DNA of 64,000 nt, from the NCBI GenBank assembly GCA_951394405.1, contig OX596345.1, positions 744,001 to 808,000 on the forward strand, written 5' to 3'. The notes beneath the pieces were generated by a model. The model was given only the letters and a program-made list of their open reading frames with translations, searched no databases and was not told the origin of the DNA. Below are positions 1-11,153 of the stretch, one piece after another. The translations under genes were made by a program, and so were the position numbers. Every line of letters begins with the position of its first letter. Positions within the stretch are counted from its first letter, which is position 1. Origin of the DNA: Coprinellus micaceus (Eukaryota > Basidiomycota > Agaricomycetes > Agaricales > Psathyrellaceae).

Positions 1-2408
1 GAAGGTGAAGTGAAGACCGACCGTTAAACGTTAGAGAGGCACTGGCCTCGTTCGAGGTTGTGCTGTGTGTCGTTCCAATCCCTCGTTCATTGGTCAGGAG
101 CCATTTACCCGTATAAACGACTCTTGGGTTGTTATCTTGAACTACACAGGAGTTACAGAACCTGGGGTTGGTATTGTTCCTGGCCATTAGTAGGTGGGAT
201 TCGAGAGGTATCATAGAGATGTCAGGTCTGTCTGAGGAGACGTGACTTGAGGAGAGAGCGGCAAAGGAGCGTCGTGAGTGGGCGGTCGAGGATCTGCGAG
301 CATGGCTCGTCGAAGGCTCTATAGGGCTGAGTCAGAAACGAATTCTATATGCCGAACGGACGGACGCACCTGCAAAGACCTGTGTAGGGGCCATCCTCCT
401 TCGCAGAAAAAGGGGCAGAAAAGGTGGGGAAATAAAGATCGCTCAAAACCAGTCTCACCACCATACCTCTACCCTTATGAGAGAACGAAGAGCCAAGGTA
501 GTCAATGGATACGAGGTCCTAGCGACGCTGTGCCCTCTCCAGGGACTCGTTTTGCGATAGAGGGAGGATAGAATCCGCCTCTGGGAGCATTTCGATGAAG
601 TAGGACCGTCATATGAGCCTCGGTACCACCAGCTAAAGTCCCCGCTATTCAGTTGCCACCGAGGTCGCGCTTTCTCGTTCTTGATCGGCCATTTTGTGAC
701 GCAAAGCAGGCTTAGAGAGCCATCGAATCAGAAACGAGGTCGAGAAAGAAATGCGTTTGAACCGATTGAACGGTAGAGCCAATGGGCGCACAAGTAGAAC
801 TCACGACCGGTTTCTGTTTGGTTTCTATTGACTCTCTTCTGTCATTCGTGTATAGTGACCCTTCCCATCGTAGGGAAATTTCTAATCGAATTCCTTCGAA
901 GCCTTGCAAAAGCCTCCAGGTACATAAGCCAAAGCAACAAGTAGGGTACTGGACGGTAATTTACTCACCAGTCAACGACAAATAGTGGGACTAGCAATGG
1001 AAGTGAAGGGTGATTTTACCTGAGAACGGGCCGGGATGGAGGAGGGGCACCAGCGTGCTTGTTGTACAGCTGATCACAATCGGAGTGCTTGGTGCGAATT
1101 CACTCCCTTCGTGAACGAATGTCCGACAGGACGCGTTCATGGCCCACTGGCAAGACATTCCAATGTGGAGGTGCGTGGTGGATCTCCGGGGTCACAAATG
1201 GGGGCTCGCGACTTCGTTACAAATCTTCATAGGGTTGTTAACCTAGAAAGGACTGTGCGTGAGTATACCGGTGCATTCGCACTTGGCAGATATTTGAGAG
1301 CAGAACTCACGTTTCCATGGAGGGAGGCAACTTAGCCTAGGGTTACAATTGTAAAAATAGTTATTTGTAACAGACTGTCACTCTTACTTGGGAATCAATG
1401 GGGACAAGGTATCTTGCACGGACTGGTATGCATCGGGGCAATTGAAAGCTGTCGCCTGCACATCCCGGTTGTCTGCCTGTCTGCCTCGAATCGGCCGACC
1501 CTCTTTCGCTCGTTCTCCAAGGAAATACGTGTTGACCTATTTCTTTTGCCTTGACGGGCACTCCGCCAAGCCGCCTGGCGCACTTGTACCAGGTCAGATG
1601 CTCGATATCCCCGGTGCTTGTAAGATTTCTCATCCCTGTTTTGAATTTTATGGCAATTTCCACACCTTCTGCGGAAAGAATAGCTGTGAGAATTGGGTAT
1701 CGTCCTAATTAGAAAGGTGCGTCGACATACCTTTGGAGTTCGGGAAAGATCGAGCCGTAGGTGTGCACCGATAGGCTGTGCATCGCGCCGCCACGACGAC
1801 ATGTCGGACACTGCAGGGTCAAGTCTAGGCGGGGAAACGGGTGTGACCACCTCTCGCACCTGGTGGCAGCAGGTTGAGAAACTCACGTTTCCATGCTTGG
1901 GGCCAAGTTGAGTCTGGGGGATATTAAGTGTGCCATTCTTCGGGGGCCAAGGTCAGAGGGTGCACAAGAAGGGGACAGGAGGCCTCATTCATGCACCAGT
2001 TGGTGACATTGGCGGTAGCAACTGCGACGCTCAACAAGCTCGTTCGAAAGGAGTTCGGGTCCTTCAACGCATTCTGGCGCCGAGAACCTTTCATTGGTGC
2101 GAGCACGGCGGGAAGAATGCTTTCCAGCATGCCCGACAAAGGCGAGTTCCTCCTTCACGCGTACGAAATGGTTCAAAGGAACCTGGGTGCATCATATATG
2201 CACAGCAAATTGCGAGGTATGGGAGATGATGGTGGTCCAGGTACAAGCGGGTCGTTGCGTATGGTAGAATGGCCGATCGTGGTAACTTTCCTGGGCAATG
2301 CCAGGCAATGCCGGGGTCTAATCTGGCCTGCTCATTCACATTGACCTGTTGTGGACACCTTCTCGACCGCAAAACTTTCTCGAGCAGGCCCAAGGATAAG
2401 AGGAAACA
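1..2408. other. no recognisable gene
   Basis: I see no supportable gene here. Open frames on both strands are short and no family is recognisable. A plus-strand frame at 1928-2344 (138 codons) is the longest, but it resembles nothing I know and lacks convincing splice partners. A short word (AACTCACGTTTCCATG) occurs twice, near 1305 and 1879, which may be a relic of an old repeat. The last part contains the promoter of the dihydrouridine synthase gene that starts at 2409. Confidence 0.5.
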
Positions 2409-3567
2409 ATGAAAATCGAAAGCGAGCATATGAAGTACATCGCTGCTCCGATGGTCAACCAATCTGACCTCCCATTTCGATGTCTGGTGGAGAACCACGG
2501 AACGACGATGTCCTACACCCAAATGCTCATTCCTGAGCGGCTCTTGAACGACCAAGAATACCTCGAATTCCACCTACGGGACCTCTCTCTCCTGGGGTCC
2601 GAACGAACGAAACCCGTGGTGGTGCAGTTGTGTGGAAACGATCCAGAGATGGTCGTGCAAGGGGGGAGGAAGGTTCAGGGTTTTTGCGACGCGATAGGTG
2701 CGTAACACCCTTTAAGAATAAGGAAGGAGTATTCCGACGTGAGGTTCAAGTACCCTCCTAGATTTGAACCTGGGCTGTCCGCAAGAGGCTGCGAGGGATG
2801 GACATTACGGCGCCTATTTGCTGGGCCAGAAAGATTGGCCTGTCGTCGAGAGCATGGTCTCGTCCATGTGCTCATCGTTCGCTGTCCCCGTCAGCGCCAA
2901 GTTGCGCCTTTGCCAGCCCGTTCCGAAAACCCACGAACTGGCGAAGCGTTTGGAGGCTTGCGGCGCGTCATGGATAACCCTTCACGCGCGCACTGTCTCT
3001 GCGCGTCGTCGAAGGCAGGGTGCAGCAGATCTCGGTGTTGTAAAGGAGCTTAAGGCGCATTTAGGCGTGCCTACGATTAGCAACGGGAACGTCAAGGAGC
3101 ACGAGGATTTGCAAAGAAATTTGGAACACACAGGCGCTGATGGGCTTATGGTTGGGGAGACCTTGCTAGGTAACCCTTGGTGAGTGAACCCTTTTGCTAA
3201 TACTTTCGGCATGCTCATTGGAACAGCATATTTGAAGAGGACAACCCCGATCCAGTAGCCATCTCACTCGAATACCTTGCGCTATGTCACAAATACCCCG
3301 CGACAGGAACTTTACTCGCTGCCCAAGCGCATATACGGCACTTCATCGAGTTCCAATAGTAAGTGATCACCTGCTTGCACGACGAACACGACTCTCACAG
3401 CCAAGCCCAGTCAACGAAGGCCATGGTACCATCAATTCCGAGCCGCACTCACAGGCACCACCAGCCTCGAAGAGATCGAGCATCTTGTACGATCCAAAGT
3501 AGCCAGGTACCTAGGCAGGGTCCCTATCGGAGGCGCGTCAGAGCTATTAGATCTGGTGGAGGGGTAA
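2409..3567 (+). CDS. DUS1: tRNA-dihydrouridine(16/17) synthase, DUS1 type
   Basis: Reduces uridine to dihydrouridine in the D-loop of cytosolic tRNAs, using FMN and NADPH. Four exons join in frame: 2409-2697, 2762-3179, 3227-3358 and 3411-3567, giving 331 residues. Family signatures visible: the N-terminal substrate/FMN segment YIAAPMVNQSDLPFR, the catalytic-cysteine block DLNLGCPQEAAR restored exactly across intron 1, KLRLCQP, TLHART, and the FMN-phosphate segment ISNGNV with GADGLMVGETLLGNP. All three introns are short (64, 47 and 52 nt) with GT-AG ends. The protein ends LLDLVEG, 67 bp before the stop of the convergent F-box gene, so the 3' UTRs must overlap. The segment after HART is rich in Arg (ARRRRQ), where the family usually has a shorter Lys/Gln loop. 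Assignment to the DUS1 branch rather than DUS2 to DUS4 is by overall pattern and is less sure than the enzyme family. Confidence 0.9.
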
Positions 3568-3634
3568 AGTACAACAAAATGTGTCTGATGTCCATATGCA
3601 AAATATATTACAGCGTCCCAAAAGTCTCGTCTTC

Positions 3635-6253
3635 CTACATCATAAGAACCTCCAACGACTTCAGCCTTCCTTGTGTGCCTCTCTAAATGGGATATCAGAC
3701 ATTCGAACCTAAGTCTCAAGCAAGAAACGCCACTCACTTTCAACAGCAAAATCCTCTCATCGTCCATCATCACATCCGTAACCTCAAAAGTCTCGTCGCT
3801 CACCGTCTCGACGTACGGCAGCATACTCACAATGTCATGCTGGAACACGCCCATTGCTGGGACCCGACTGGGCTCGATCACAACCTTCGGCGTGCGCCAG
3901 ACGCTCCGACACCTACCCTTCCCTTTGAATATCGGATGCGACGTGAAGTCGTGGGGGTTGTGTGAACCTGAGGACGAATGCGTGGGCATCGGAGTTGAAG
4001 TGGACGATGATGATGACGGGGTAGAGTTTGAGTTCGCGGCCCTGCTAGCAGCGGCAGCCTCTTGTGCGAGCTTTATCGAATACGGACTGAAATCCCTGAC
4101 GCGCAGGAACCTCTTTTCCCTCCGCTGTGGGCCATTCGTCGTCATCGTCACCGTGACGCCCCCAATGACCGTAGTCGTAGTCGTTGGTCCAACTGGCGGT
4201 GGCACTGCCGATCCATTTCCCTGCGTACCCGAGGACGAAGCTTCCCTCCCAGTAGGCCAGTTATCGATGTCGAACTGACGTTCGGCAGTCATCTTCGAAA
4301 CCTCCACACTCTCCACCGCCCTCAACCCATATATCGCGTGCTGCCAGTCGGTGGATAGGCACTCCTCGAACCAGCGCGTGTTCCGTGGCCCCCAGACTTC
4401 CCAAGGGACGGGGAGGTACTGCGGTTCCGTTGGGCCGGCCTCGGCTGGGTTCGGTTCTGTCTGGGTGGCGGACGTGGACGAAGAGGCGGCTGTGGATGAC
4501 GGCCCCGCAGGCGTAGGGTCGAACGCGTAGTAAGGCGGAGGTCCGTAAAGCTGGTCGTAGTCGTTGTCGCCCGTGAGGAATCCATGGACGTCCAGCTCGA
4601 TCTCAGGCAGGGATTCCTGCGAGTCCGGTGGCGGTTCCGCTCCTGCTTCGGACCCAGCCACAGGTCCTGAACCGTATATGCTATCCATACTGCTTGACCT
4701 ACTGCTAGGCCCAGCCCCGTCGACCGCCCTCTCTTTCCCCCTACCTCTCGTGAGCCCCTCCTCGCCATCTCCACACACACGGACCTCCTCGCTTTCGTCC
4801 CCCCTACGCCACATGCCGTCCAGGAATTCGGGTTGACCTGCAAACACAGACGGGTGGCAGTAGGGCACCCTACCCTCTGGACCTACAGGCCGCTGGAACC
4901 AGAACATTGGTGGGTTCAGCAACGTCTCGATCTTGATGAAGAAGACGAAACTCGACACTGCATGGAGGACGGGGTCCGCCGGGTTGAACACGTACAAACA
5001 ACACGAATGGACCCGCTCCTTGGGGTCTGGATGGTACACCTGTCGGTTGCCCTTGAGGAAATCCCGCATATTGGCCTTGTGGTCTTCAGGCTTTGGAATA
5101 TATCCAGGCGTGGGGTTGTTCGACATGGATATGTACCAGTAGCTGTACCCTGGACTCAGCGGCGGGAACGCAAACGCGTATCTTAGCGTCGGTTCAGACG
5201 AGTAGTGTGCCGGATTGAGAAAGTCGTACACCTCGAACTGGCCTGTGGGGCGCACGATGAGGGCCACGCTTGCGGTGAGGAAGCTGAAGTCGTCTATGCC
5301 CTGCGTGCGGGGGAGGGAGCAGGAGTGGGCCGGCCCAGCCTTCCAGTTCCATATCTCGAGATGCCCTCCGGAGTTCTCCATGACGTCTTTGATGAGAAGC
5401 GCAACGAGGTCGCCGCAGACCTGCACGCGGACCGCGGTGACGACCTCCCCGGGTGTGGCCTGCCCGTCAGGCCTGCGCATGCAGGGGAAGACAGACGAAG
5501 GCGCCTTGGGGTGTGGTTGGTTTGTCTTGATAGAGCGGACGTGTAGTTCATAAATGAATTCAGACCTAGGACGGTTAGGCTCAGTGAATTAAGAAGCGAC
5601 CATAGACTCACTGGTGAGGCGCCACTGCGACCAACACGAGAAGATCCTGTCCTGGGTCCATCGTAAAGTCGATAATGTTGAGATCGGGCATTGAATGCGA
5701 CCACGCATTCAACTGATCCTCGCGGGTGTCTGCGCTCGGTAGCTCCAGGAATGATATCGAAGTCGTCAAGCGGTTGTCCCCCTCCCTGCCATTCGCATAC
5801 ACGCCTCCCACGAACTCGTACAGAGAGCCCGTCGGCGGTAGGTCGACGAAAGTACGGCGTTTCCAGCCTAGAACTCGCCAATCCTGCTCCCGAGTCCGTA
5901 GAATTTCTAACCGGCTTGCAAACGTGGGTGTATCCTCCGGGGTAAGGACGGAAACCATGCGAGCTTTGGCGAGTTCGAGGGTGTACATCAGTCGGGATGA
6001 CTCGTTCACCAGCCTGTCGAAGAACTTGCACGCCTAGCACAGAGCCACTCAATAAACAATCCTGATCCATTGTTTCAGAACGTACCCTTGTGCACTGAAT
6101 CAAGTCGATGGCTTCCAAATACCCCATGATGTTGACAATGAGCTCGACAGGTAGGAACGGCATCTTGACAGTCTTTGCCCGCTGCTTCTCCGCTAACAGC
6201 ATCTCCTCTGGAGAATAGCCGAGTTTCTTGGGATGAAGAGGCGTTATGGTCAT
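3635..6253 (-). CDS. large F-box protein
   Basis: Four exons on the minus strand: 6253-6086, 6033-5612, 5565-3738 and 3682-3635 (821 residues). The F-box is at residues 31-65 (MPFLPVELIVNIMGYLEA, then CTRACKFF across intron 1). It should dock the protein to SKP1 in an SCF ubiquitin ligase. After it comes a long region of the kind common in agaricomycete F-box proteins, predicted beta-rich and probably propeller-like, with a low-complexity Ser/Thr/Pro block around residues 540-640. I start at 6253 because it is in frame and 30 codons upstream of the F-box; Met 6163, at the F-box itself, is the alternative. The last exon is only 48 nt and ends LEVLMM. I chose it because reading on without splicing adds about 100 residues with no family look. 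The substrate is unknown. The gene is convergent with DUS1, and its promoter abuts the duplicated segment starting near 6410. Confidence 0.8.
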
Positions 6254-6409
6254 ATTGGTGCTCTTGGATGGGACTTTGCTTCCCAGAAGCAAGCGGAGGG
6301 GGAGGAAATGGAACGACAAGGGTGATGGAAGTCGGATTCGAAGAACTGTTTGTGGGCAGTCAGGGGTTGAGATGTCCCACGTTTCTGATTTTGATGGCTT
6401 GACACGACT

Positions 6410-8340
6410 TCCACCTTGACAACGAGGACAACAAGCGCCCGTCCCTGAGATGCCTTCTTGGGACATTGCAGTAGGCCTCTGGTCGGGAAGACGCACGGTG
6501 GCAACCTAGAGGCACTGAGAGGACCTTTGTGTAAAATTTGATCCCAATCCACAATAAAAATACATCTGAGAGGAGCGGTAACCACGCGAATGGTGTAACA
6601 TGATTTTCAAACACTACGAACAGAACCTACCTTCTCTTCTATAATGCACTTGTCACCTCCCATTGTTTTCAGTCCCCCGTCGGGTCTGACCACAGTGAAA
6701 TTGGCTGGGAGGTCATGTGCGAACCATAACGTCGAGACGCCCTCTGCTTGGGTGTCCCCTCCGCTCACAGTTTTCCTGAGGTTCATGATCATCCGGTTTG
6801 CAAGGATGGCACCTATGACCCGCCCAAGGCTGGAGGGCGAGGAGAATTATTCAAGGACAATAGTAGCATGAGACGTTACCAGGAAACCAACGGGAGGTCC
6901 ACTCACCTCCCAGAATACGCCGTTACCCTAGTTCTCACCTACAGGTCATTGCTCAGAACCTTTTTGTCACTATGGCAGTTGGAGTTGAATGGGCTCACCG
7001 GAAAGCCAGGCGTATAAAATACGCACGCCCAAAGCGTCGTCCCTGCGTTTCCGGAGGCATTGGTTGGATGAAGCGGTCGTTTATTCCAACCAACCACGTA
7101 CCGAGGATGCCCAAGTAGTAGAACAATCCGTCTCGCCGCAGAATACCGAATAGAGATGCCTTCCTATCCTGCTCAGTTTTCTTGACATGAGTGTAACAGC
7201 GCCTGTAGAGAGCCGTGGCGCCCAGTAGGAGCAGGGCTATAAGGAAGATCCAACTTAGAGATGGTCCAAAGTCACACCAGGGAAGACAAACTGACCTAAG
7301 CTCCTGGCAAACACCCAGTAATTGCCGATAATACGGTAAATAGTCCTGATGCTTTCCCCCCGCCCTTTGGTGATGCGGACGTATTAGTGCACCAAGAGAC
7401 ATAGCTCCAAAGCACCCAAACTAACCTAGGGCGGCAAGGTGGTTGATCATGAGCGTGCTTGAGAACGCGAGCATAATCTACAGTTATCTGTGTCAAGACC
7501 AAACTCGGACACATGTTTATGCAATCGACGGACCAGATAGGCAGTAGTGAGGACGAGTTTCCATGCTCTCGTCGCTCCGAGGAGGGCATGTATGCAGAGC
7601 AAAAATATGCCTGTACATAGCCTCAACCGGGGAGATTTCTCTTGGAATATCTTTGGCACTCACCAAGTTGTAGGTAGGGGAGGATTAGGGAGGCAACTGC
7701 GGGATTGTGAGCATCCATGACCCCCATACAAAGCGGTAGATAGGCACCATTGTCAATCGACAACACCCAAAGAGGCGCGTCGTCCGTATTACCTAGTAGT
7801 CGCAGAGGGTTAATATTCGCGTATCGACTGCGTCAGGCTGGTACGCGTAGGGGCTCACCAGTAATTCCGCTAAAAAGTATATAAAGGAGCGTGTTGTATC
7901 GGAGGAGTAGAAATAGGATTTTTCCAAGTGTCCAGCCTTGCCCCCAGATCAGGGTCACCTCTTCTTCGAACGACTGGAGGAAATCGGACACCTGTAAAAT
8001 TCAACATCAGTTCAGCAATTTATAGGACACTGTGGCGCGGTTCGTGGGCTGGCACGTACATAGAGTGTATAGGCTGCGACTGTGCGGTATGGAAGCAAGG
8101 TCGTCAGCCCGAGGGACAACGGTGGGATCCAGCTGGCAGCAACGCACCGTCGATACACTGAGTAGGGAGGAGGTCAGTTTCGCGAAACATGCATCGGCGT
8201 GTCTGATGCCACGCACCTCGTTTGAGAATGCGGACCGCTTGTCAGCTATGAGTTGCTGGATGCTAGCTCCGCTCGCCATGGTCACCAAGCGCACAGCGTC
8301 GCAGTGTGGGGCGGGACAAGCTTCGAGGGGAAAGAAAGAT
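6410..8340. repeat. tandem segmental duplication, unit A
   Basis: This block and 8868-10700 are diverged direct copies. They share the whole membrane-protein gene plus about 120 bp of 3' flank (both contain GACAACAAGCGCCCGTCC and GGTCGGGAAGA). Exon sequence is much better kept than intron sequence. Unit A carries about 70 bp of extra 3' flank absent from unit B. Borders are approximate and were judged by eye. Confidence 0.75.
6607..8279 (-). CDS. DUF6533-type multi-pass membrane protein, copy A
   Basis: Twelve small exons on the minus strand keep one frame: 8279-8217, 8157-8148, 8079-8060, 7991-7859, 7792-7664, 7610-7534, 7477-7426, 7364-7296, 7236-7102, 7042-6999, 6938-6907 and 6829-6607 (328 residues). 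The DUF6533-like core is SFEEEVTLIWGQGWTLGKI followed by FLLLRYN. Further on come hydrophobic segments (IFLLCIHALLGA, IMLAFSSTLMINHLAAL, LALLLLGATALY, LFYYLGILG) and the closing helix LANRMIMNLRK, where this family ends in an 'SRxxLNLR'-like motif. It is probably a six- or seven-helix integral membrane protein of unknown function. Exon 2 is a 10-nt micro-exon, supported by the same exon in the neighbouring copy. The stop at 6607 could be replaced by splicing at the GTAGGT just before it. No single exon is long enough to be found by an open-frame scan, so the model rests on phase agreement and on conservation with copy B. Confidence 0.75.
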
Positions 8341-9004
8341 GAGGGCAATGATCTACAATTCAAAGCGCCTATATGACATAAGTACATAAATCCTCAATGC
8401 GGGCCTACTGAGCGGCCTCCTCGGGCGCTGGGTGCCAATCCTTCCCGCAATATGATGCAAACTAAACCTCTTTCATCGCGTTTTGAGACAAGGTTCGAGT
8501 TCATCAATGAATGGCGCCCAGGCACCAACATAGATTTTCCCGACATCGGAGAGGTGAGAAATAGATCGCCCGGATTGAGCGGTGCTTGATGACAATTTTC
8601 ATTTGGAAAGCATCGTGGGCCGTCAGCTCAGCGAAAGAGGGCACTGGAAACTGATGCTTCTCTGAAGCGCCAAGGACATGAGCTAATGTTGGAGATTACT
8701 TAGGCGCCCATGAGGAGTGTAATGAGTACGAGGCCTATCATGATTAAAATAGGATCTTACCCCCTGGGGCTAGAAGCATCGGGATTGGGAAGTGGGACGG
8801 TTGGGTCACACCACTCGCACAAGATAACAACGGCGGCAGTGGGCGTAACTCTGACTTTCCTGTGTACGATCTTGACAACAAGCGCCCGTCCCTAGCATGC
8901 CTTCTTAGGACGTTGCGAGTGGGTCTTTGGTCGGGAAGATGGCGACCCAAATGCACTGAGAGGACCGTTGTGTTTCAAGCTCTACGAACGAAGTCTACCG
9001 TCTC
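8280..9004. other. spacer between paralogues
   Basis: About 0.7 kb between the start of copy A and the stop of copy B. It should hold the promoter of copy A and the 3' end of copy B. No coding signal was seen. From about 8868 it aligns with the 3' flank of copy A. Confidence 0.5.
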
Positions 9005-10700
9005 TTATGCAGTGGTTAATTCCACAGTTTTATGGCCCCAGTCGGATCTCACCGCTGTGTTATTGGCTTGAAGGTCATGTGCGAAGCACAGCGTTGAGAT
9101 GTCCTCGGCTTGGCTGGCCCCCGGTCCGTCCACGGTTTTTCTAAGGTTTATTATCATCCGATTTGCAAGGATGGCACCTATAATCCGCCCAAGGCTGGAG
9201 GACGGTGATGATTATTCAGGGACAAATTCACCATGGGTCCATCGGGATGTCCACTCACCTCCCAGAATACGCAATTATCCGGGTCCGCACCTACAAGTCA
9301 TTGCTCAGAACCCATTCGTTTCAGTAACAGTAAGGCTTCGGCATGCTCACCGGGAACCCAGGCGTATAAAATACGCACGCCCACAGCGTTGTCCCTGCGT
9401 TGCCGGCGGCATTGGTTAGATGAAGCTACGGCCACCAGACCCCCAAATCAAGGACGTACCAAGGATACCTAGGTAGTAAAACAGCCCATCTCGGCGCAGA
9501 ATAGAAAATATGGATAACCTCCTATCGTCCTCGGTTCCCCTGATGTGTGCATAACAGCGTTTGTATAGAGCCGTGGCTCCCAACAAGAGGAGGGCTGTAG
9601 GAGATTGTCGGATTTAGGGAACATCAAACCTTCGAGTCACCCAATGGAAGACGACTGACCTAGGTTCCGGGCGAACACCCAGTAATTCCCGATAACACGG
9701 TAAATAGACCTGATACTTCCCCCTCGCCCTGCAGGGATGTAAACGCATCAGTGTACGGGGGCATAGTTTTAAGCCGCCCAGATCCCACCTAGTACAACAA
9801 GGTGGTTGATCATGAGCGTACTTGAGAACGCGAGCATGATCTGCGGTTATCTGGTCAAAACTAAACTCGGTCGCGAGGTTAAGGATGAGGCGTACGAGGT
9901 AAACGATAATGAGCGTGTATTTCCATGCACTTGTGGCTCCGAGAAGGGCGTGTATGCAGAGCAGAAATATGCCTACAATCTCAACTGATTAGAGGAGGTT
10001 TGGAGTGCGACACGCGTTACGCACGCACCAAGTTGTAAATAAGGGAGTATCAGAGCCGCAGCTGTAGGAATGTGAGAAAAAAGACTAGGCCTCATACCAA
10101 ATGGTAGATAGATACCATTATCAGTTGACAACACCCAAAGAGGCGCATCGTCGGTATTCCCTAGTGGCAGAATGAATTTCAGCACCAGCGCCTCGACCGC
10201 ATAAAACTGCCAGCGGCACACGGAGGGACGCACCAATAGCTGCGCTGAAAATGATATAGAGGAGCGTGTTGTAGCGTAGGAGAAGAAACAGTATTTTGCC
10301 GAGCGTCCAGCCTTGTCCCCAGACCAGGGTCACCTCTCCTTCGAACGATTGGAAGAAATCGGACATCTAGACACGATAGCTGAGCAATTAGTAATGCGAT
10401 TTCATGTTGTAAGCTCAGTTGGTGAATTGGACGTACGTAGAGCGTGTACGCCGCAACTGTGCAGTAGGGAGGAGATCGTCAGTCTGAGGGTCAGCCGTGG
10501 GCGTGGCGATGGCACGCACTATCGATACACTGGAGCAACGAGCAGGTAAACTCGGCGGGAATCGGAGTTCAGGATACTGGAGCAAATACCTTGTTTGAGA
10601 ACTCAGACCATTTGTCGGCTATAAGTTCTTGGGCGTTGGTTCTGCTGGCCATGATCGACAACTTCAAGGAGGCAGAGGGTTAGGCTGAGAGGGTCAATTC
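8868..10700. repeat. tandem segmental duplication, unit B
   Basis: Second copy of the 1.8-1.9 kb unit described at 6410-8340, in the same orientation. Introns differ in sequence and by a few nucleotides in length, while exon lengths are the same except for exons 5 and 12, so the duplication is old enough for introns to have drifted. Confidence 0.75.
9005..10652 (-). CDS. DUF6533-type multi-pass membrane protein, copy B
   Basis: Paralogue of copy A, also twelve exons: 10652-10590, 10529-10520, 10456-10437, 10366-10234, 10160-10029, 9972-9896, 9840-9789, 9728-9660, 9594-9460, 9394-9351, 9290-9259 and 9194-9005 (318 residues). Ten of twelve exon lengths equal those of copy A. Exon 5 is 3 nt longer and exon 12 is shorter. 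The core reads SFEGEVTLVWGQGWTLGKI, and the conserved loop RSIYRVIGNYWVFAR and the terminal LANRMIINLRK are kept. Differences between copies in conserved stretches are mostly at third codon positions, which argues that both are functional genes under purifying selection. The C-terminal tails have diverged (copy B ends KTVELTTA). Function is unknown. About 500 bp separate its start from the divergent RUD3 gene. Confidence 0.75.
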
Positions 10701-11153
10701 AACTGCAATTTTAAGCGTCTATGTGGTATATATAAGTACTCGACGGGAGCCCACTTCACACAACCGAGTCAGAACACTGGGTGACCGATGTTCTCCCGTT
10801 CAAAAGAGGTCCAAGGAGTTATGTGGGTGCTTGTGCATACCTCCAAACTACCAGTTGACTCATGGCGGCTTCTTGGGTTTCAGATGCAGAATACAACGCA
10901 ATGAGAATAGAACCAGCAGTAAGCGCGTAGACCGGGTATGCGTTCCGGGTCGCGCAACATAGTTTACGGAGGTATATGGAGGGAAGGAGGCAAGGAGGAG
11001 ATGGGATTGGACTTGGCGTTCAGGGGCTTAGATTCCCACGCGGTTGATGTGATAGCTTGGACTCAACCATCAATGCGACCAACTCACCTCTAATTCATCT
11101 CCTGCTTCCAATCTCCCTGCCACGTCGCCCCCTCCTCTACTCACGGCGCCGCG
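10653..11153. promoter_or_regulatory. divergent intergenic promoter region
   Basis: 500 bp between the start codons of membrane-protein copy B (-) and RUD3 (+). It must hold both promoters. No clear TATA box or repeated operator was recognised. Confidence 0.4.

Noticed and set aside
1928..2344. 138-codon open frame upstream of DUS1
   Set aside because: No recognisable domain, no splice partners, and a competing frame on the opposite strand of similar length.
3673..4278. 201-codon plus-strand frame within the F-box gene
   Set aside because: Antisense of exon 3 of the F-box gene in a Ser/Thr/Pro-rich region; no independent support.
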